Assembly: GCF_022808695.1 (NCBI RefSeq)
Contig: NZ_JAKZKW010000018.1
Coordinates: 1 to 64,000, forward strand
Origin: Fundidesulfovibrio soli
GTDB lineage: Bacteria > Desulfobacterota > Desulfovibrionia > Desulfovibrionales > Desulfovibrionaceae
Length of the DNA stretch: 64,000 nt
Direction: 5' to 3'
In this document: in pieces, positions 30,435-42,455 of the stretch
Layout of the letters: each line of letters opens with the position of its first letter
How positions within the stretch are numbered: the first letter of the stretch is position 1
The notes under the pieces: generated by a model
Seen by the model: only the letters and a program-made list of their open reading frames with translations
The model's database searches: none
What the model was told of the DNA's origin: nothing
Translations under genes and position numbers: made by a program

Positions 30435-31754
30435 CTAGCGTTTCCTGAACGAACATCCCCACATGGCCTCGCGCAGCGGCAGCCCGGGCTGCGGCTCGGC
30501 CGAGCCGATCCGCTCCCACCCCGCCTTCTCCAGAAATGCGGCCTGGGCCTCGTTCTCGCCCTTGGTCATGGTGCAGGTGGCGTAGACCAGGTCCGCGCCG
30601 GAAGGCAGGAACTGGGAGAGCTGCTCCAGGATGGTGCGCTGCACCTTGGCCAGGTTGCGCACGTCGGCCAGGGTGCGCTTCCATTTGGAGTCGGGCCTGC
30701 GGCTCAGCACGCCGAGCCCGCTGCAAGGCGCGTCCACAAGCACGGTGCCGGGCTTGGAGCGCAGCGGCGGCCTGGAGGCGTCGGCCAGGAACACCAACGG
30801 TTTGTTCAAGCCCAACCTGAGGATTTCCCTGTCCAGCCCGCGCAGCCTGCGCATGTTGGAATCGGACGCCCACACGACTTCATGTCCCGCTTCAAGAAGC
30901 GCGGTGGTCTTGCCGCCGCGACCCGCGCAGCAATCCCAAACCGGCCCCTTCCAGGCGGGGGCGCCAAGCTTGGCCAGCAGATAACCCGCGGAAACAGTCT
31001 GGCGCGAGAGCCTGCCCTGGGCCTCGGCCTCAAGCAGCCCGGGGTCGGCTGCGGAAAGGGAGGAGGGCAGGGCCGCGAAGAAGGGGAAGGCACCGGCGGC
31101 CCACTCGTAGGTCCCTTCGATCTTGGCGTAGAATTCGCGCGCGTCGGGCTTGGCTGCGTTGACGCGCAGCCCGGTCAGCGGCGGCAGCAGCTGGGCCTGC
31201 ATGAGCTCCTCGGCCCGCTTGTGACCGTAATCGTCCATCCAGAGCTTCACCAGCCATTCCGGCAAGGAGTACCAGGCCGCCAAGGACTGCGTATTACGAT
31301 TGGCGTCCGTAACGTAGTACTCGCGTTTCATGGCGTCGGGGCCAAGGGCCTGGATGCGGCGCAGCACGGCGTTGGCCAGGTTGGCCTGGGTCTGGCCCAG
31401 ACGGGCCTTCACCGCGTTCACGGCCCAGGAGAGCGTGGCGTGGGGCGGGATGCCGTCCAGGAAGAGCAGCTCGTAGATGGCCACGCCGAGCACCCGCATG
31501 ATGAGCGGGTGCGTGCGCTCGGGCTTGGAGAGGTGTTTGGCCGCCAGGTGCTCCATGCGGCCCTTGTAGCGCAGGTAGCCGTAGACCAGCTCCGTTGCCA
31601 GGGCCTTGTCCCTGGGGTCGGGTGAGAGCGAGCGGAGGGTGGCGTCCAGGCCGGCCTGAAGGTCCTGGCCGGAGCCGCCGCCAACGGGAAGGATGCGCTC
31701 CAGGGAGGCCAGCGCGGCCATCCTGGAGGGGGGAAGAATCTGTTCGGCGGGCAT
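30435..31754 (-). CDS. rsmB: RsmB-type 16S rRNA m5C methyltransferase
   Basis: Predicted to methylate C967 (E. coli numbering) of 16S rRNA; 439 aa. An N-terminal NusB-like helical domain (about 1-140, LEYGYLRYKGRMEHLAAKHL-type segment) precedes the SAM domain with CCAGRGGKTTALLEAG. The catalytic Cys motifs are DAPCSGLG and YATCTMTKGENE. The start at 31754 overlaps the DUF116 stop by one base; the long upstream extension in the same frame is a shadow of DUF116. Confidence 0.87.
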   Translation of the reverse strand: MPAEQILPPSRMAALASLERILPVGGGSGQDLQAGLDATLRSLSPDPRDKALATELVYGYLRYKGRMEHLAAKHLSKPERTHPLIMRVLGVAIYELLFLDGIPPHATLSWAVNAVKARLGQTQANLANAVLRRIQALGPDAMKREYYVTDANRNTQSLAAWYSLPEWLVKLWMDDYGHKRAEELMQAQLLPPLTGLRVNAAKPDAREFYAKIEGTYEWAAGAFPFFAALPSSLSAADPGLLEAEAQGRLSRQTVSAGYLLAKLGAPAWKGPVWDCCAGRGGKTTALLEAGHEVVWASDSNMRRLRGLDREILRLGLNKPLVFLADASRPPLRSKPGTVLVDAPCSGLGVLSRRPDSKWKRTLADVRNLAKVQRTILEQLSQFLPSGADLVYATCTMTKGENEAQAAFLEKAGWERIGSAEPQPGLPLREAMWGCSFRKR

Positions 31755-32593
31755 CAGGCCTCTCCGTGTTTGCTGTCGAGTATGGAGCCGGGCTTGGGAG
31801 CAAGCCTGGGGATCACGGGGGCGGGTGCGGCCTTGGAGCCGAGGAAGTGACGCAGGGTATTCTCCAGTACGGTCAGGGGGACCAGGGTGTCGAGGCATGG
31901 GCCTTGGGGGCGTTCGTTGAGCACCCCGAAGACGGGCAGGGGGTAGGCGTCCTGGATGCCGCTGGCCAGGTCGCGCTCGCAGGCGACGGCTATGATGAGC
32001 CGGGGCCGGGTCTGCACCACGATGCGCCGGGCGATGGTGCCGCCGGTGGCGATGGCCATGTGCACGCCGTAGGCCTCGGTCAGGGCCAGCAGGCCGTGCA
32101 CGGGGCACTGGCCGCAGCGCTTGCAGTTGAAGATGTCGTAGGTCAGGCGCACGGAGCAGCGCGAGGACTGCAGGCAGTGCGGCAGGAGCAGGAGCACCTG
32201 CCCGGGCTCGTAGCGTTTGCCCTCGGCCAGCACCAGCTCGTTGTTGACCTTGATGAAGGAGTTGCGGACCCGCTCCTTGGAGATGCCGAAGATGCGGGCG
32301 ATGATGATCATCAAAGGCAGGAAGAGCTTGATGGTCAGGCCGCGCATGCGCCGGGTGAAGGGCAGGTGCCGCCCCATGGCCACGGAGAAGGTCAGCCCCA
32401 GGCAGGCCCAGAGCACCAGCAGGATGGCCACGCCCATGACAGCGCCCCAGACGGGCACTGCCATCGGGTGGATCTGGGAGAGGCCGATGGTCGGCACGAT
32501 CCACAAGAGGGCCAGCACGCAGCACACCACCAGGGTGCTGGCGCTGATCAGCCCGATGAACAGGCGCTTGCGGGAGCTTTCGGCGATTTCCAT
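31754..32593 (-). CDS. DUF116 membrane protein
   Basis: A 279-aa protein with two N-terminal transmembrane helices (about 11-33 and 45-72) and a cytosolic DUF116 domain rich in Cys: LPHCLQSSRCSVRLTYDIFNCKRCGQCP, whose seven-residue-spaced cysteines could bind an iron-sulfur cluster or zinc. Role is unknown, but it is encoded between fmt and rsmB, a conserved context in this group, suggesting a link to translation initiation or ribosome maturation. Confidence 0.8.
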   Translation of the reverse strand: MEIAESSRKRLFIGLISASTLVVCCVLALLWIVPTIGLSQIHPMAVPVWGAVMGVAILLVLWACLGLTFSVAMGRHLPFTRRMRGLTIKLFLPLMIIIARIFGISKERVRNSFIKVNNELVLAEGKRYEPGQVLLLLPHCLQSSRCSVRLTYDIFNCKRCGQCPVHGLLALTEAYGVHMAIATGGTIARRIVVQTRPRLIIAVACERDLASGIQDAYPLPVFGVLNERPQGPCLDTLVPLTVLENTLRHFLGSKAAPAPVIPRLAPKPGSILDSKHGEA

Positions 32594-32666
32594 GTGGACT
32601 CAGACTAATTGGTTTGCGGGGAAAAGCAACATCCCGCCGGTATAGCCGCGAGCGGGCAGGGGAACT

Positions 32667-33653
32667 TCAGGAGAGGAGGTCCGCCGGGGGAGGGCACACC
32701 GGAGGCATGGACGGGTCCATCTTGCTCAGGTAGCCGCAGGCGAATGCGGTGGCGTCCATGAATTTTTTGCCCGCCGGCTGCACCGATGGAATATAATAAG
32801 TTCCATTGGCGCAGGCTATGGCAAGCCGCCCCGACACAAGCCCCAGGACGCATCCTGGAGGGGTTCCGGGGGGCAAGTCATGCGAATAGCTGCCAGGGGC
32901 CGCCAGAAGGCGAATCTGGCGATTTTCGCCCTGTACGGGCAGCATGAAGGCGGCACCCGGCCGGGGGGACATGGCGCGGATGCGGTTGTGCACCGCCTCC
33001 ACGGTTTCGTCCCAGCGGATGAGGGCGTCCTCGCGCGTTATCTTGGCCGCGTAGGTGGCCAGACCGCCGTCCTGCGGTTCGGGATTGACCGGGCCGCTCG
33101 CGAGCAGGTCCAGGGCCTCCACGGCCATCTCGCCGCCCAGGTCGGCCAGTCGGTCGTGCAGGCTGCCCGCGGTTTCGTCGGGTCCCACGGGAATGACGCG
33201 CTTGGTGAGCATGGGGCCGGTATCCAGGCCCGTCTCCATGCGCATGATGGTGATGCCCGTCTCGGTGCAGCCGTCCATGATGCAGCGCTGGATGGGCGCG
33301 GCCCCCCTGTAGCGCGGAAGAATGGAGCCGTGCACGTTCCAGGGGCCCAGCGCGGGGATGTCCAGCACGGACTTGGGCAGGATCAGCCCGTACGCGGCCA
33401 CCAGCAGCACGTCGGGATTGTAGGAGGCCAGCTCGGCAACGTGCTCATGGCACTTGAAGTTGAGCGGCTGGAGCACCTCGATGCCGTTCTCAAGCGCCAG
33501 AACCTTCACGGGGCCGGGCACGCACTTGTGGCCCCGGCCGCAGGGCCGGTCGGGCTGGCAGTAGACCGCCACGACCTCGTGGCGGCCCGACTCCAGCACC
33601 CGGCGCAGCACGGTGGCCGCGAAGTCCGGGGTGCCCATGAAGACGGTCTTCAA
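32667..33653 (-). CDS. fmt: methionyl-tRNA formyltransferase
   Basis: Formylates initiator Met-tRNA. The N-terminal MGTPDFAATVL, the folate-binding segment HGSILPRYRGAAPIQRCI and DTGPML are all present. No ATG fits; the start is a TTG, most likely at 33653 (MKTVFMGTPDF; GAGGG 6 bases upstream), with a second TTG at 33659 overlapping the def stop. Length is about 328 aa. Downstream of def, as usual. Confidence 0.92.
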   Translation of the reverse strand: MKTVFMGTPDFAATVLRRVLESGRHEVVAVYCQPDRPCGRGHKCVPGPVKVLALENGIEVLQPLNFKCHEHVAELASYNPDVLLVAAYGLILPKSVLDIPALGPWNVHGSILPRYRGAAPIQRCIMDGCTETGITIMRMETGLDTGPMLTKRVIPVGPDETAGSLHDRLADLGGEMAVEALDLLASGPVNPEPQDGGLATYAAKITREDALIRWDETVEAVHNRIRAMSPRPGAAFMLPVQGENRQIRLLAAPGSYSHDLPPGTPPGCVLGLVSGRLAIACANGTYYIPSVQPAGKKFMDATAFACGYLSKMDPSMPPVCPPPADLLS

Positions 33654-33655
33654 TT

Positions 33656-34171
33656 TCAACCCTCGGCCTTCCGGGCCTTGAGCCACTTCTTGACCTTGTT
33701 GTCGTACATGGCCCGCTTGAGGCGGCTGACGTGGTCGATGAACAGCACGCCGTCCAGGTGGTCGATCTCGTGCTGCAGGCAGATGGCCAGGATGCCGTCC
33801 GCCGGGATCTCCACGGGCTTGCCGTCCAGGTCGGTGGCCTTGACCACCACCTTTTCGGAGCGGCGCACCTTGGAGCGGAAGTTGGCCACGGAGAGGCAGC
33901 CTTCCTCATCGTCCACCTGGCCCTCGCGGGAGACGATCTCCGGGTTGACCAGGAACATCAGGTCCGTGCGCTCGTCAGGGCCGGAGACGTCCACGGCGAT
34001 CAGCCGGCAGCACTCGCCCACCTGGGGGGCGGCCAGGCCAACGCCGCGCTTCTCGTACATGGTCTCGGCCATCTCCTCGGCCAACTGGCGGATCTCCGGG
34101 GTGATCTCGCAGATGGGTTCGGCCCGCTGGCACAGGATCGGGTCGGGGTACTTGAGTATCTTTCTGGCCAT
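33656..34171 (-). CDS. def: peptide deformylase
   Basis: Metalloenzyme removing the formyl group from new proteins; 171 aa. All three motifs are intact: GVGLAAPQVG, EGCLS (metal Cys) and QHEIDHLDG (metal His pair). It overlaps fmt by a few bases and begins 3 bp after aspS ends, so aspS-def-fmt are co-transcribed. Confidence 0.95.
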   Translation of the reverse strand: MARKILKYPDPILCQRAEPICEITPEIRQLAEEMAETMYEKRGVGLAAPQVGECCRLIAVDVSGPDERTDLMFLVNPEIVSREGQVDDEEGCLSVANFRSKVRRSEKVVVKATDLDGKPVEIPADGILAICLQHEIDHLDGVLFIDHVSRLKRAMYDNKVKKWLKARKAEG

Positions 34172-34174
34172 GGC

Positions 34175-36028
<1,854 letters not shown>

Positions 36029-36050
36029 GAGGCGTATGCTCCGCTGCCCG

Positions 36051-37295
36051 CTAGGGGGCTATGATGTCCAAAAGGGTGTCTTGGGAAACGGTTTCCTGGG
36101 TTCCGGCCAGCATGTTCTTGACCACGACGGTCCCCTCGGCCAGCTCGGATTCGCCGAGGATCAGGCAGTAGCGCGCACCGGACTTGCCCGCCTGGCGCAT
36201 CTGGGCCTTGGCGGACTTGGCCGCCAGGGCGCACTCGCCGGAGAGCCCGGCGGCGCGCAGCTTCTGCGCCAGCAGGAGCCCGGCGTCCAGGCCCTGGGCG
36301 CCGAGCACGGCCAGGTGGAAGTCGGGCGCCGCGGCTCCGGCGTCGCCCATGAGCAGGGCCAGGCGCTCCATGCCGCAGGCGAAGCCCACGCCGGGCAGGT
36401 CCGGCCCGCCGAGGTTCCTGACCAGGCCGTCGTAGCGGCCGCCGCCGGCGACCGCGGACTGGGCCCCGATCTTGCCGGAGGTGACCTCGAAGGTGGTGCG
36501 CACGTAGTAGTCCAGCCCGCGCACCAGCCTGGGGCTCAGCGTGTACTCGAAGCCCGCCGCGTCCAGGACGCCGGTGACCGTGGCGAAGTGGGTGCGGCAA
36601 TCGTCGCAGAGGTAGTCGGAGATGAGCGGCGCGCCCTTGGTCAGCTCCTTGCAGCTGGGCACCTTGCAGTCCAGCACGCGCAGGGGGTTGGTCAGTTTGC
36701 GGCGAAGGCAGTCCTCGCAGAGCTGGCCGCCGTCGAAGCCCTTGAAATAGTCGTTGAGGGCCTGCTGGTAGGCGGGGCGGCAGTCGGGGCAGCCCAGGGA
36801 GTTGAGCTCGAAGTTGAGCTCGCCGATGCCGATCTCCGTGAGGAAGTGGCCCAGCATGAAGAGCATCTCGGCGTCCAGGTGGGCCGAGGGCGAGCCGAAG
36901 GCCTCCACGTCCAACTGGTGGAACTGGCGCATGCGGCCCTTCTGCGGCCGCTCGTAGCGGAACATGGGGCCGTAGGTGAAGAGCTTGGTCAGCTCCTCCT
37001 GGGCGTGCAGGGCGTTCTCCACGTAGGCGCGGACCATGCCCGCCGTGGCCTCGGGGCGCATGGTCAGGGAGCGGCCCTTGCGGTCGGGGAAGGTGTACAT
37101 CTCCTTCTGGACCACGTCCGTCTCCTCGCCGATGGAGCGGGAGAACAATTCGGTGCGCTCCAGCACGGGGACGCGGGCTTCCTTGTAGCCGTATTGGCCA
37201 AAAACCCTGCGCGCGGCGCTCTCGAGGCGTTCGAAGACGGCGGCCTGATCCGCGAGCAGATCGGCGAAACCTTTGATTTTCTGGATTTTTTCCAT
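36051..37295 (-). CDS. hisS: histidyl-tRNA synthetase
   Basis: Class II synthetase, 414 aa. Motif 2 is [16 protein letters not shown], and the His-binding signature [13 protein letters not shown] is present, with [12 protein letters not shown] as motif 3. Between motif 2 and the His motif lies a Cys-rich insertion (CPDC, CEDC, CKVPSC, CDDC) that could bind zinc. The start at 37295 ([10 protein letters not shown]) is chosen over the longer frame to 37349. Followed 22 bp later by aspS. Confidence 0.95.
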   Translation of the reverse strand: MEKIQKIKGFADLLADQAAVFERLESAARRVFGQYGYKEARVPVLERTELFSRSIGEETDVVQKEMYTFPDRKGRSLTMRPEATAGMVRAYVENALHAQEELTKLFTYGPMFRYERPQKGRMRQFHQLDVEAFGSPSAHLDAEMLFMLGHFLTEIGIGELNFELNSLGCPDCRPAYQQALNDYFKGFDGGQLCEDCLRRKLTNPLRVLDCKVPSCKELTKGAPLISDYLCDDCRTHFATVTGVLDAAGFEYTLSPRLVRGLDYYVRTTFEVTSGKIGAQSAVAGGGRYDGLVRNLGGPDLPGVGFACGMERLALLMGDAGAAAPDFHLAVLGAQGLDAGLLLAQKLRAAGLSGECALAAKSAKAQMRQAGKSGARYCLILGESELAEGTVVVKNMLAGTQETVSQDTLLDIIAP

Positions 37296-37358
37296 GGAGG
37301 ACCCCAGGGCGGCGTGCGCCCGGCAAAAGAGGGCTGTTAGCCCCAACACCTCGGGTTG

Positions 37359-38084
37359 TCAAAAACTCTTTGTGGGCTGCGCCCCCGCGAAGGAGAGCAG
37401 CGGCGTCAGCGGCGGCTCCGCGGTGAGGTCCGCCGCGCAGACGCAGTAGGCCCCAACCGGCAGGTGCAGCACCATCTTGCCAAGGCCCCACAGGGGCGGG
37501 CCGTCGCGCCAGGTGCACTCCGGGAAGGGCAGCACGCTGGCCTCCCTGACCGGAGCCAGGCCCAGGGCCTCCCGCAGCATGCGGTGCATGGCCCAGGGGG
37601 TGAACCACCGGGCCTTGGCCAGCAGCCTGTGCCTACGGGCAGAGAGCCGGTAGAGCGAGAAGGCGTTCACGTAGCCCACGATCACCCCGCGCCGGGCCAC
37701 CCGCGCCGCCTCGCGCAGGGCCAGCTCCGGGTCCTCGATGTACTCGAGCACGGTGAGCAGGGCCACGTAGTCGAAGCTGTCCGGGTCGTAGGGCAGGTGC
37801 AGGGCGTTGGCCACCGAGCACTCCACCCGGTCGCCCAGGCGGTGGCGGGAGGCGGCCACCATCACCGGGGAGGCGTCGCAGCCGGTGACGTCGAACCCGG
37901 CCCGGTGGAAGAACTCAAGGAACATACCCGGCCCGCAGCCGATCTCCAGGAGCGTGCGCCCCCGCCTGGGCCAGCAGGCGGTGAGCTTTTCGATCAGGCG
38001 GCATTCCTGGGCGAAGGCGTACGCGCCGCGCGGGGTGGTCAGCCAGCGCTCGTAGAGCTCAAGGTCGCTTCGGTCCCAGTACAT
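37359..38084 (-). CDS. class I SAM-dependent methyltransferase
   Basis: A 241-aa protein with motif I LLEIGCGPGMFLEFF, the acidic strand-2 end in VTGCDASPVMV, and the motif IV-like DYVALLTVLEYIEDPELAL. Substrate unknown. The start at 38084 (MYWDRSDLELYERWL) is the most natural Met; a GTG-started frame reaches 38159. It sits between glnS and hisS on the same strand. Confidence 0.78.
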   Translation of the reverse strand: MYWDRSDLELYERWLTTPRGAYAFAQECRLIEKLTACWPRRGRTLLEIGCGPGMFLEFFHRAGFDVTGCDASPVMVAASRHRLGDRVECSVANALHLPYDPDSFDYVALLTVLEYIEDPELALREAARVARRGVIVGYVNAFSLYRLSARRHRLLAKARWFTPWAMHRMLREALGLAPVREASVLPFPECTWRDGPPLWGLGKMVLHLPVGAYCVCAADLTAEPPLTPLLSFAGAQPTKSF

Positions 38085-38170
38085 GATCTCATTCCATACG
38101 TGGAAACGCGGGGCGCGCAAGCGGCTTGTAGTGCCTGGAGAGGGGGCGGGGGATACCACCCCCCCTGAAA

Positions 38171-39859
<1,689 letters not shown>

Positions 39860-40123
39860 ACGTGCGTCCTTTTCACCTTTTGGGTTAACCAGGAGGCAAT
39901 AGGGAAAAAGGCGCGTGCGGTCAAACGCCGCGCCGACGGGGCTTCGGGGCCGGATGCCTTGCCGGGCGGACGGCCCGGATGGAATGGGGCGGGTGGCGCG
40001 TGGTAAGCGCCTCCTGCCCGGGCAGGGTTGCCGGGGCTTGGCGCAGCAACTGGGCGCGGGCGGAGCGGGGCGGTTCCGGGTGCGCCCGGGGCTCCCGATC
40101 CGATGGAGACCCCGGGCGGAAGA

Positions 40124-40330
40124 TCAGTCCTTCTTGGGCAACTGGTCCGTGCCGTGGACTTCGTAGACTTCCTTCTGGGCAAGCTTGAACTCGTCTATGT
40201 CGAAGTCGTAGCCGCTCTCGCGGATGAAGGCCCAGTTGCACTCGGGGTCCTCGCACTGGTTGACCTGGCGCCGGAAATCCGGGTCGTCGCGCATGCGCTG
40301 CATGTATGCCTTGGCGGATTCGATGCTCAT
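40124..40330 (-). CDS. Nif11-like leader-peptide domain protein
   Basis: A 68-aa protein beginning MSIESAKAYMQRMRDDPDFRRQV and continuing FIRESGYDFDIDEFKLAQKEVYE, which matches the Nif11 domain found both in nitrogen-fixation loci and as leader peptides of some ribosomally made natural products. The C-terminal tail after the domain is only about 10 residues, with no Cys/Ser/Thr-rich core, and no lanthipeptide or radical SAM maturase is adjacent. AAAGGAG lies 8 bases before ATG. It diverges from the candidate selenoprotein methyltransferase gene by 116 bp. Confidence 0.82.
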   Translation of the reverse strand: MSIESAKAYMQRMRDDPDFRRQVNQCEDPECNWAFIRESGYDFDIDEFKLAQKEVYEVHGTDQLPKKD

Positions 40331-40446
40331 GGAACGCTCCTTTGCTTCTGTGCCGTGTAAAATAAGCTGTTTGCCAAAAATGGCAAGAATCGTTCTTTTT
40401 GATCGAAAATCTTGATGATAGCCGCATCAATGTATAGGTTGAGTCC

Positions 40447-41196
40447 ATGAAGCTGAACACCCAGCAGCGCCAGCGCATCGCAGCGACCCTGGACGAGAAG
40501 TACCGCTCCGTGGCCTCGGCCCCGGAGGGTCAGTTCCAGTACCCCACCGGCCAATCCGGGCTGGACGGCCTGGGCTACGAGCCGGGCTGGTACGCCCACA
40601 TCCCGGAGCGGGTGCGCCGCTTCTTCTGCGGCGTGGGCAACCCCTTCAAGGCGGGTCTGCCCGCTTCGGGCCAGCGCGTGCTGGACGTGGGCTGCGGCGC
40701 GGGCGTGGACACGCTGGTGGCTGCCGCCATGGTCGGCCCTGAGGGCCTGGCCTGCGGGGTGGAGCGGTCGTTCCCCATGCTGACGCGAGCCTGCCGCAAC
40801 CGCGAGGCCTGCGGGCCGGAACTTGGCCATTTCGTGAGCAGCGTGGCCGAGGCCCTGCCCTTCGCGGACGCGAGCTTCGACTTGGTGATCTCCAGCGGGG
40901 TCTACAACCTTGTGGTGGACAAGCGCGAGGCGCTCCAGGAGGCGTTGCGGGTGCTCAAACCCGGCGGCAGGCTCCAGGTGGCCGACCAGATGCTGGTGGG
41001 GCCGCCGCCCGCAAACGAGGAGGAGGCCGCGCTCTCCTGGTTCAGGTGACAGGGCGGCGCCATACCGGGAACGGAGTTCCTGGCCATGCTTGGTGAGATC
41101 GGGTTCGAGGGGGCTGTCAGCCTGGGCGAGAGCGGGTTCAAGAGCTCCAGGGTGACGATGGGGATGGTGTTTGCGGCGGTGAAGCCGAAGAGCTGA
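40447..41196 (+). CDS. ArsM-like SAM methyltransferase, candidate selenoprotein (TGA at 41047)
   Basis: The frame gives 200 residues to a TGA, then continues without any further stop for 48 more codons to TGA at 41194. Motif I is VLDVGCGAGVD; the upstream FFCGVGNPF (Cys61) is typical of the arsenite-methyltransferase-like group. After the TGA the sequence resumes QGGAIPGTEFLAMLGEIGF, and relatives have Cys-[Ile/Val]-[Gly/Ala]-Gly-Ala at this point, so the TGA replaces the conserved Cys (position 201). A SECIS-like hairpin starts 15 bases downstream. The full 249-aa length fits the family. Alternatives: a nonsense-mutated pseudogene or a sequencing error. Substrate (arsenic, selenium or other) unknown. 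Confidence 0.65.
41065..41083 (+). promoter_or_regulatory. putative bacterial SECIS hairpin
   Basis: Bases 41065-41072 (CCGGGAAC) pair with 41076-41083 (GTTCCTGG) as eight pairs including one G-U, closing the three-base loop GGA (41073-41075). The loop starts 23 bases after the TGA and has G at both of its first positions, which agrees with the known bacterial SECIS pattern (G in the first two loop bases, loop about 16-37 nt from UGA). The pairing lies wholly in coding sequence, as in other bacterial selenoproteins. Confidence 0.6.
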
Positions 41197-41205
41197 ATAT
41201 CAGAT

Positions 41206-41257
41206 CGAGAGGGCGCTGCCCTCTCGGACTCTCCCGCCAAAGGGGTTCCCCCTTTGG
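41206..41257 (+). repeat. tandem perfect hairpins after the methyltransferase (copy C1)
   Basis: Two perfect 9-bp stems in tandem: CGAGAGGGC/GCCCTCTCG (41206-41226) and CCAAAGGGG/CCCCTTTGG (41237-41257), followed by AATCCATTTTCGC. They begin 10 bases after the final stop at 41196 and resemble the hairpins of copy A. Placement supports 41196, not 41049, as the true gene end. Confidence 0.65.
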
Positions 41258-41313
41258 AATCCATTTTCGCTTCGCGTCGATCTCCCAAGAGACGTCGCTC
41301 GATCGCAAACCCT

Positions 41314-41385
41314 TCGCCGGGGTCCGGGGGGAGGCACTCCCCCCGGCGGGGGCCTGGGGGCAGCGCCCCCTTCCTGCCGACTTTC
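41314..41385 (-). repeat. terminator-like tandem hairpins after rlmN (copy C2)
   Basis: Read on the minus strand from the rlmN stop: AGGGGGCGCTGCCCCC, then a second palindrome around GGGGGGAG-TGC-CTCCCCCC and GGACCCC. The order matches copy A, though the GCCTCCGGCGGC head is missing here. Confidence 0.55.
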
Positions 41386-41393
41386 AAGCTTTC

Positions 41394-42455
41394 CTAGTCG
41401 TCGCCGCGTTCGCTCGCCGTCACCAGCTGCCCGCAAGCGGCGAATATATCCTTCCCCTTGCTCTTGCGCAGGGTCACCGTCACTGACTTATCCCACAGAA
41501 TCTTCTGGAACGCCTCCACGTCCGCCGGGTCCGGGGCCTCGTAGGGCAGCCCGGGCGACGGGTTGTAGGCGATCAGGTTCACCTTGCCCTTCACGTGGGA
41601 CATGAGCCGCACCAGCTCTCTGGCGTGCTCCGGCCTGTCATTCACCCCGCCCAACAAAACATATTCGAAGGTCAGCTTCTCGCGGTGGGCCAGGGGGTAC
41701 TGCCGCAGCACCTCCATGAGCTTGTCCAGCGGCAGGCGGGCGGCCTTTGGCATGAGTCTGGCCCGCAGCTCCTGCGTGGGGGCGTGCAGCGACACGGCAA
41801 GCGACCCCAGGCCCGTGCGCCCGAATTCCAGGATGCCCGGCACGATGCCCACGGTGGAGACGGTGATGCGCCGCGAGGAGATGTCCAGCCCCTGCGGGTG
41901 GCGCAGCGATTCCAGGGAGTTGACCAGGTTCTCGAGGTTGAGCAGGGGCTCGCCCATGCCCATGAACACCAGGTTGCGCAGCCTGAGCGCGTTGCCCGAG
42001 GCCTCCAGGTCGGCCCGGGCAACGAGGATCTGGCCCAGGATCTCCCCGTGGGTCAGGTTGCGCTTGAGCCCCATGGTGCCCGTGCTGCAGAAGGTGCAGC
42101 CCATGGCGCACCCGGCCTGGCTGGAGAGGCACTGGGTGACGTGGGTCTTCTCCGGGATGAGCACAGTCTCGACCTGCTCGCCGTCGTCCAGCTCCAGCAG
42201 GAACTTCACCGTGCCGTCGGAGCTTTGCAGGCGCTTGGCCACCTTGGGCAGCACGATGCGGGAGGACTCCTCCAGGCGGGCGCGCAGATCCTTGGAGATG
42301 TTGGTCATCTCCTGGGGCGAGGCCACGGCGTTCTGCCAGAGCCACTGCCAGACTTGTCGGGCCCGGAAAGGTTTCTCCCCGAGCCCGACGATGAAGTCTT
42401 CAAGCTGGTGGAAGTTCAAATCGAGAAGATTCGGCTTCCCTTGGGTTCCGGTCAT
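41394..42455 (-). CDS. rlmN: dual-specificity RNA methyltransferase RlmN
   Basis: Radical SAM enzyme making m2A in 23S rRNA (A2503) and in some tRNAs; 353 aa. The cluster motif is CAMGCTFCSTG, and the mechanistic Cys is in AACGQLV near the C-terminus. FMGMGEPLLN and SLHAPTQELRARLMP are characteristic. The ATG overlaps the upstream HD-protein stop by 4 bp (ATGA). Confidence 0.95.
   Translation of the reverse strand: MTGTQGKPNLLDLNFHQLEDFIVGLGEKPFRARQVWQWLWQNAVASPQEMTNISKDLRARLEESSRIVLPKVAKRLQSSDGTVKFLLELDDGEQVETVLIPEKTHVTQCLSSQAGCAMGCTFCSTGTMGLKRNLTHGEILGQILVARADLEASGNALRLRNLVFMGMGEPLLNLENLVNSLESLRHPQGLDISSRRITVSTVGIVPGILEFGRTGLGSLAVSLHAPTQELRARLMPKAARLPLDKLMEVLRQYPLAHREKLTFEYVLLGGVNDRPEHARELVRLMSHVKGKVNLIAYNPSPGLPYEAPDPADVEAFQKILWDKSVTVTLRKSKGKDIFAACGQLVTASERGDD

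Noticed and set aside
40447-41049. Methyltransferase as a simple truncated pseudogene
   Set aside because: Considered seriously, but the frame continues intact to a natural stop, the TGA falls exactly on a conserved Cys, and a SECIS-like hairpin follows; a random nonsense mutation would not predict these.
40124-41196. Nif11 gene plus methyltransferase as a natural-product biosynthetic cluster
   Set aside because: The peptide has no evident core region, and no lanthipeptide synthetase, radical SAM maturase, protease or exporter is adjacent.
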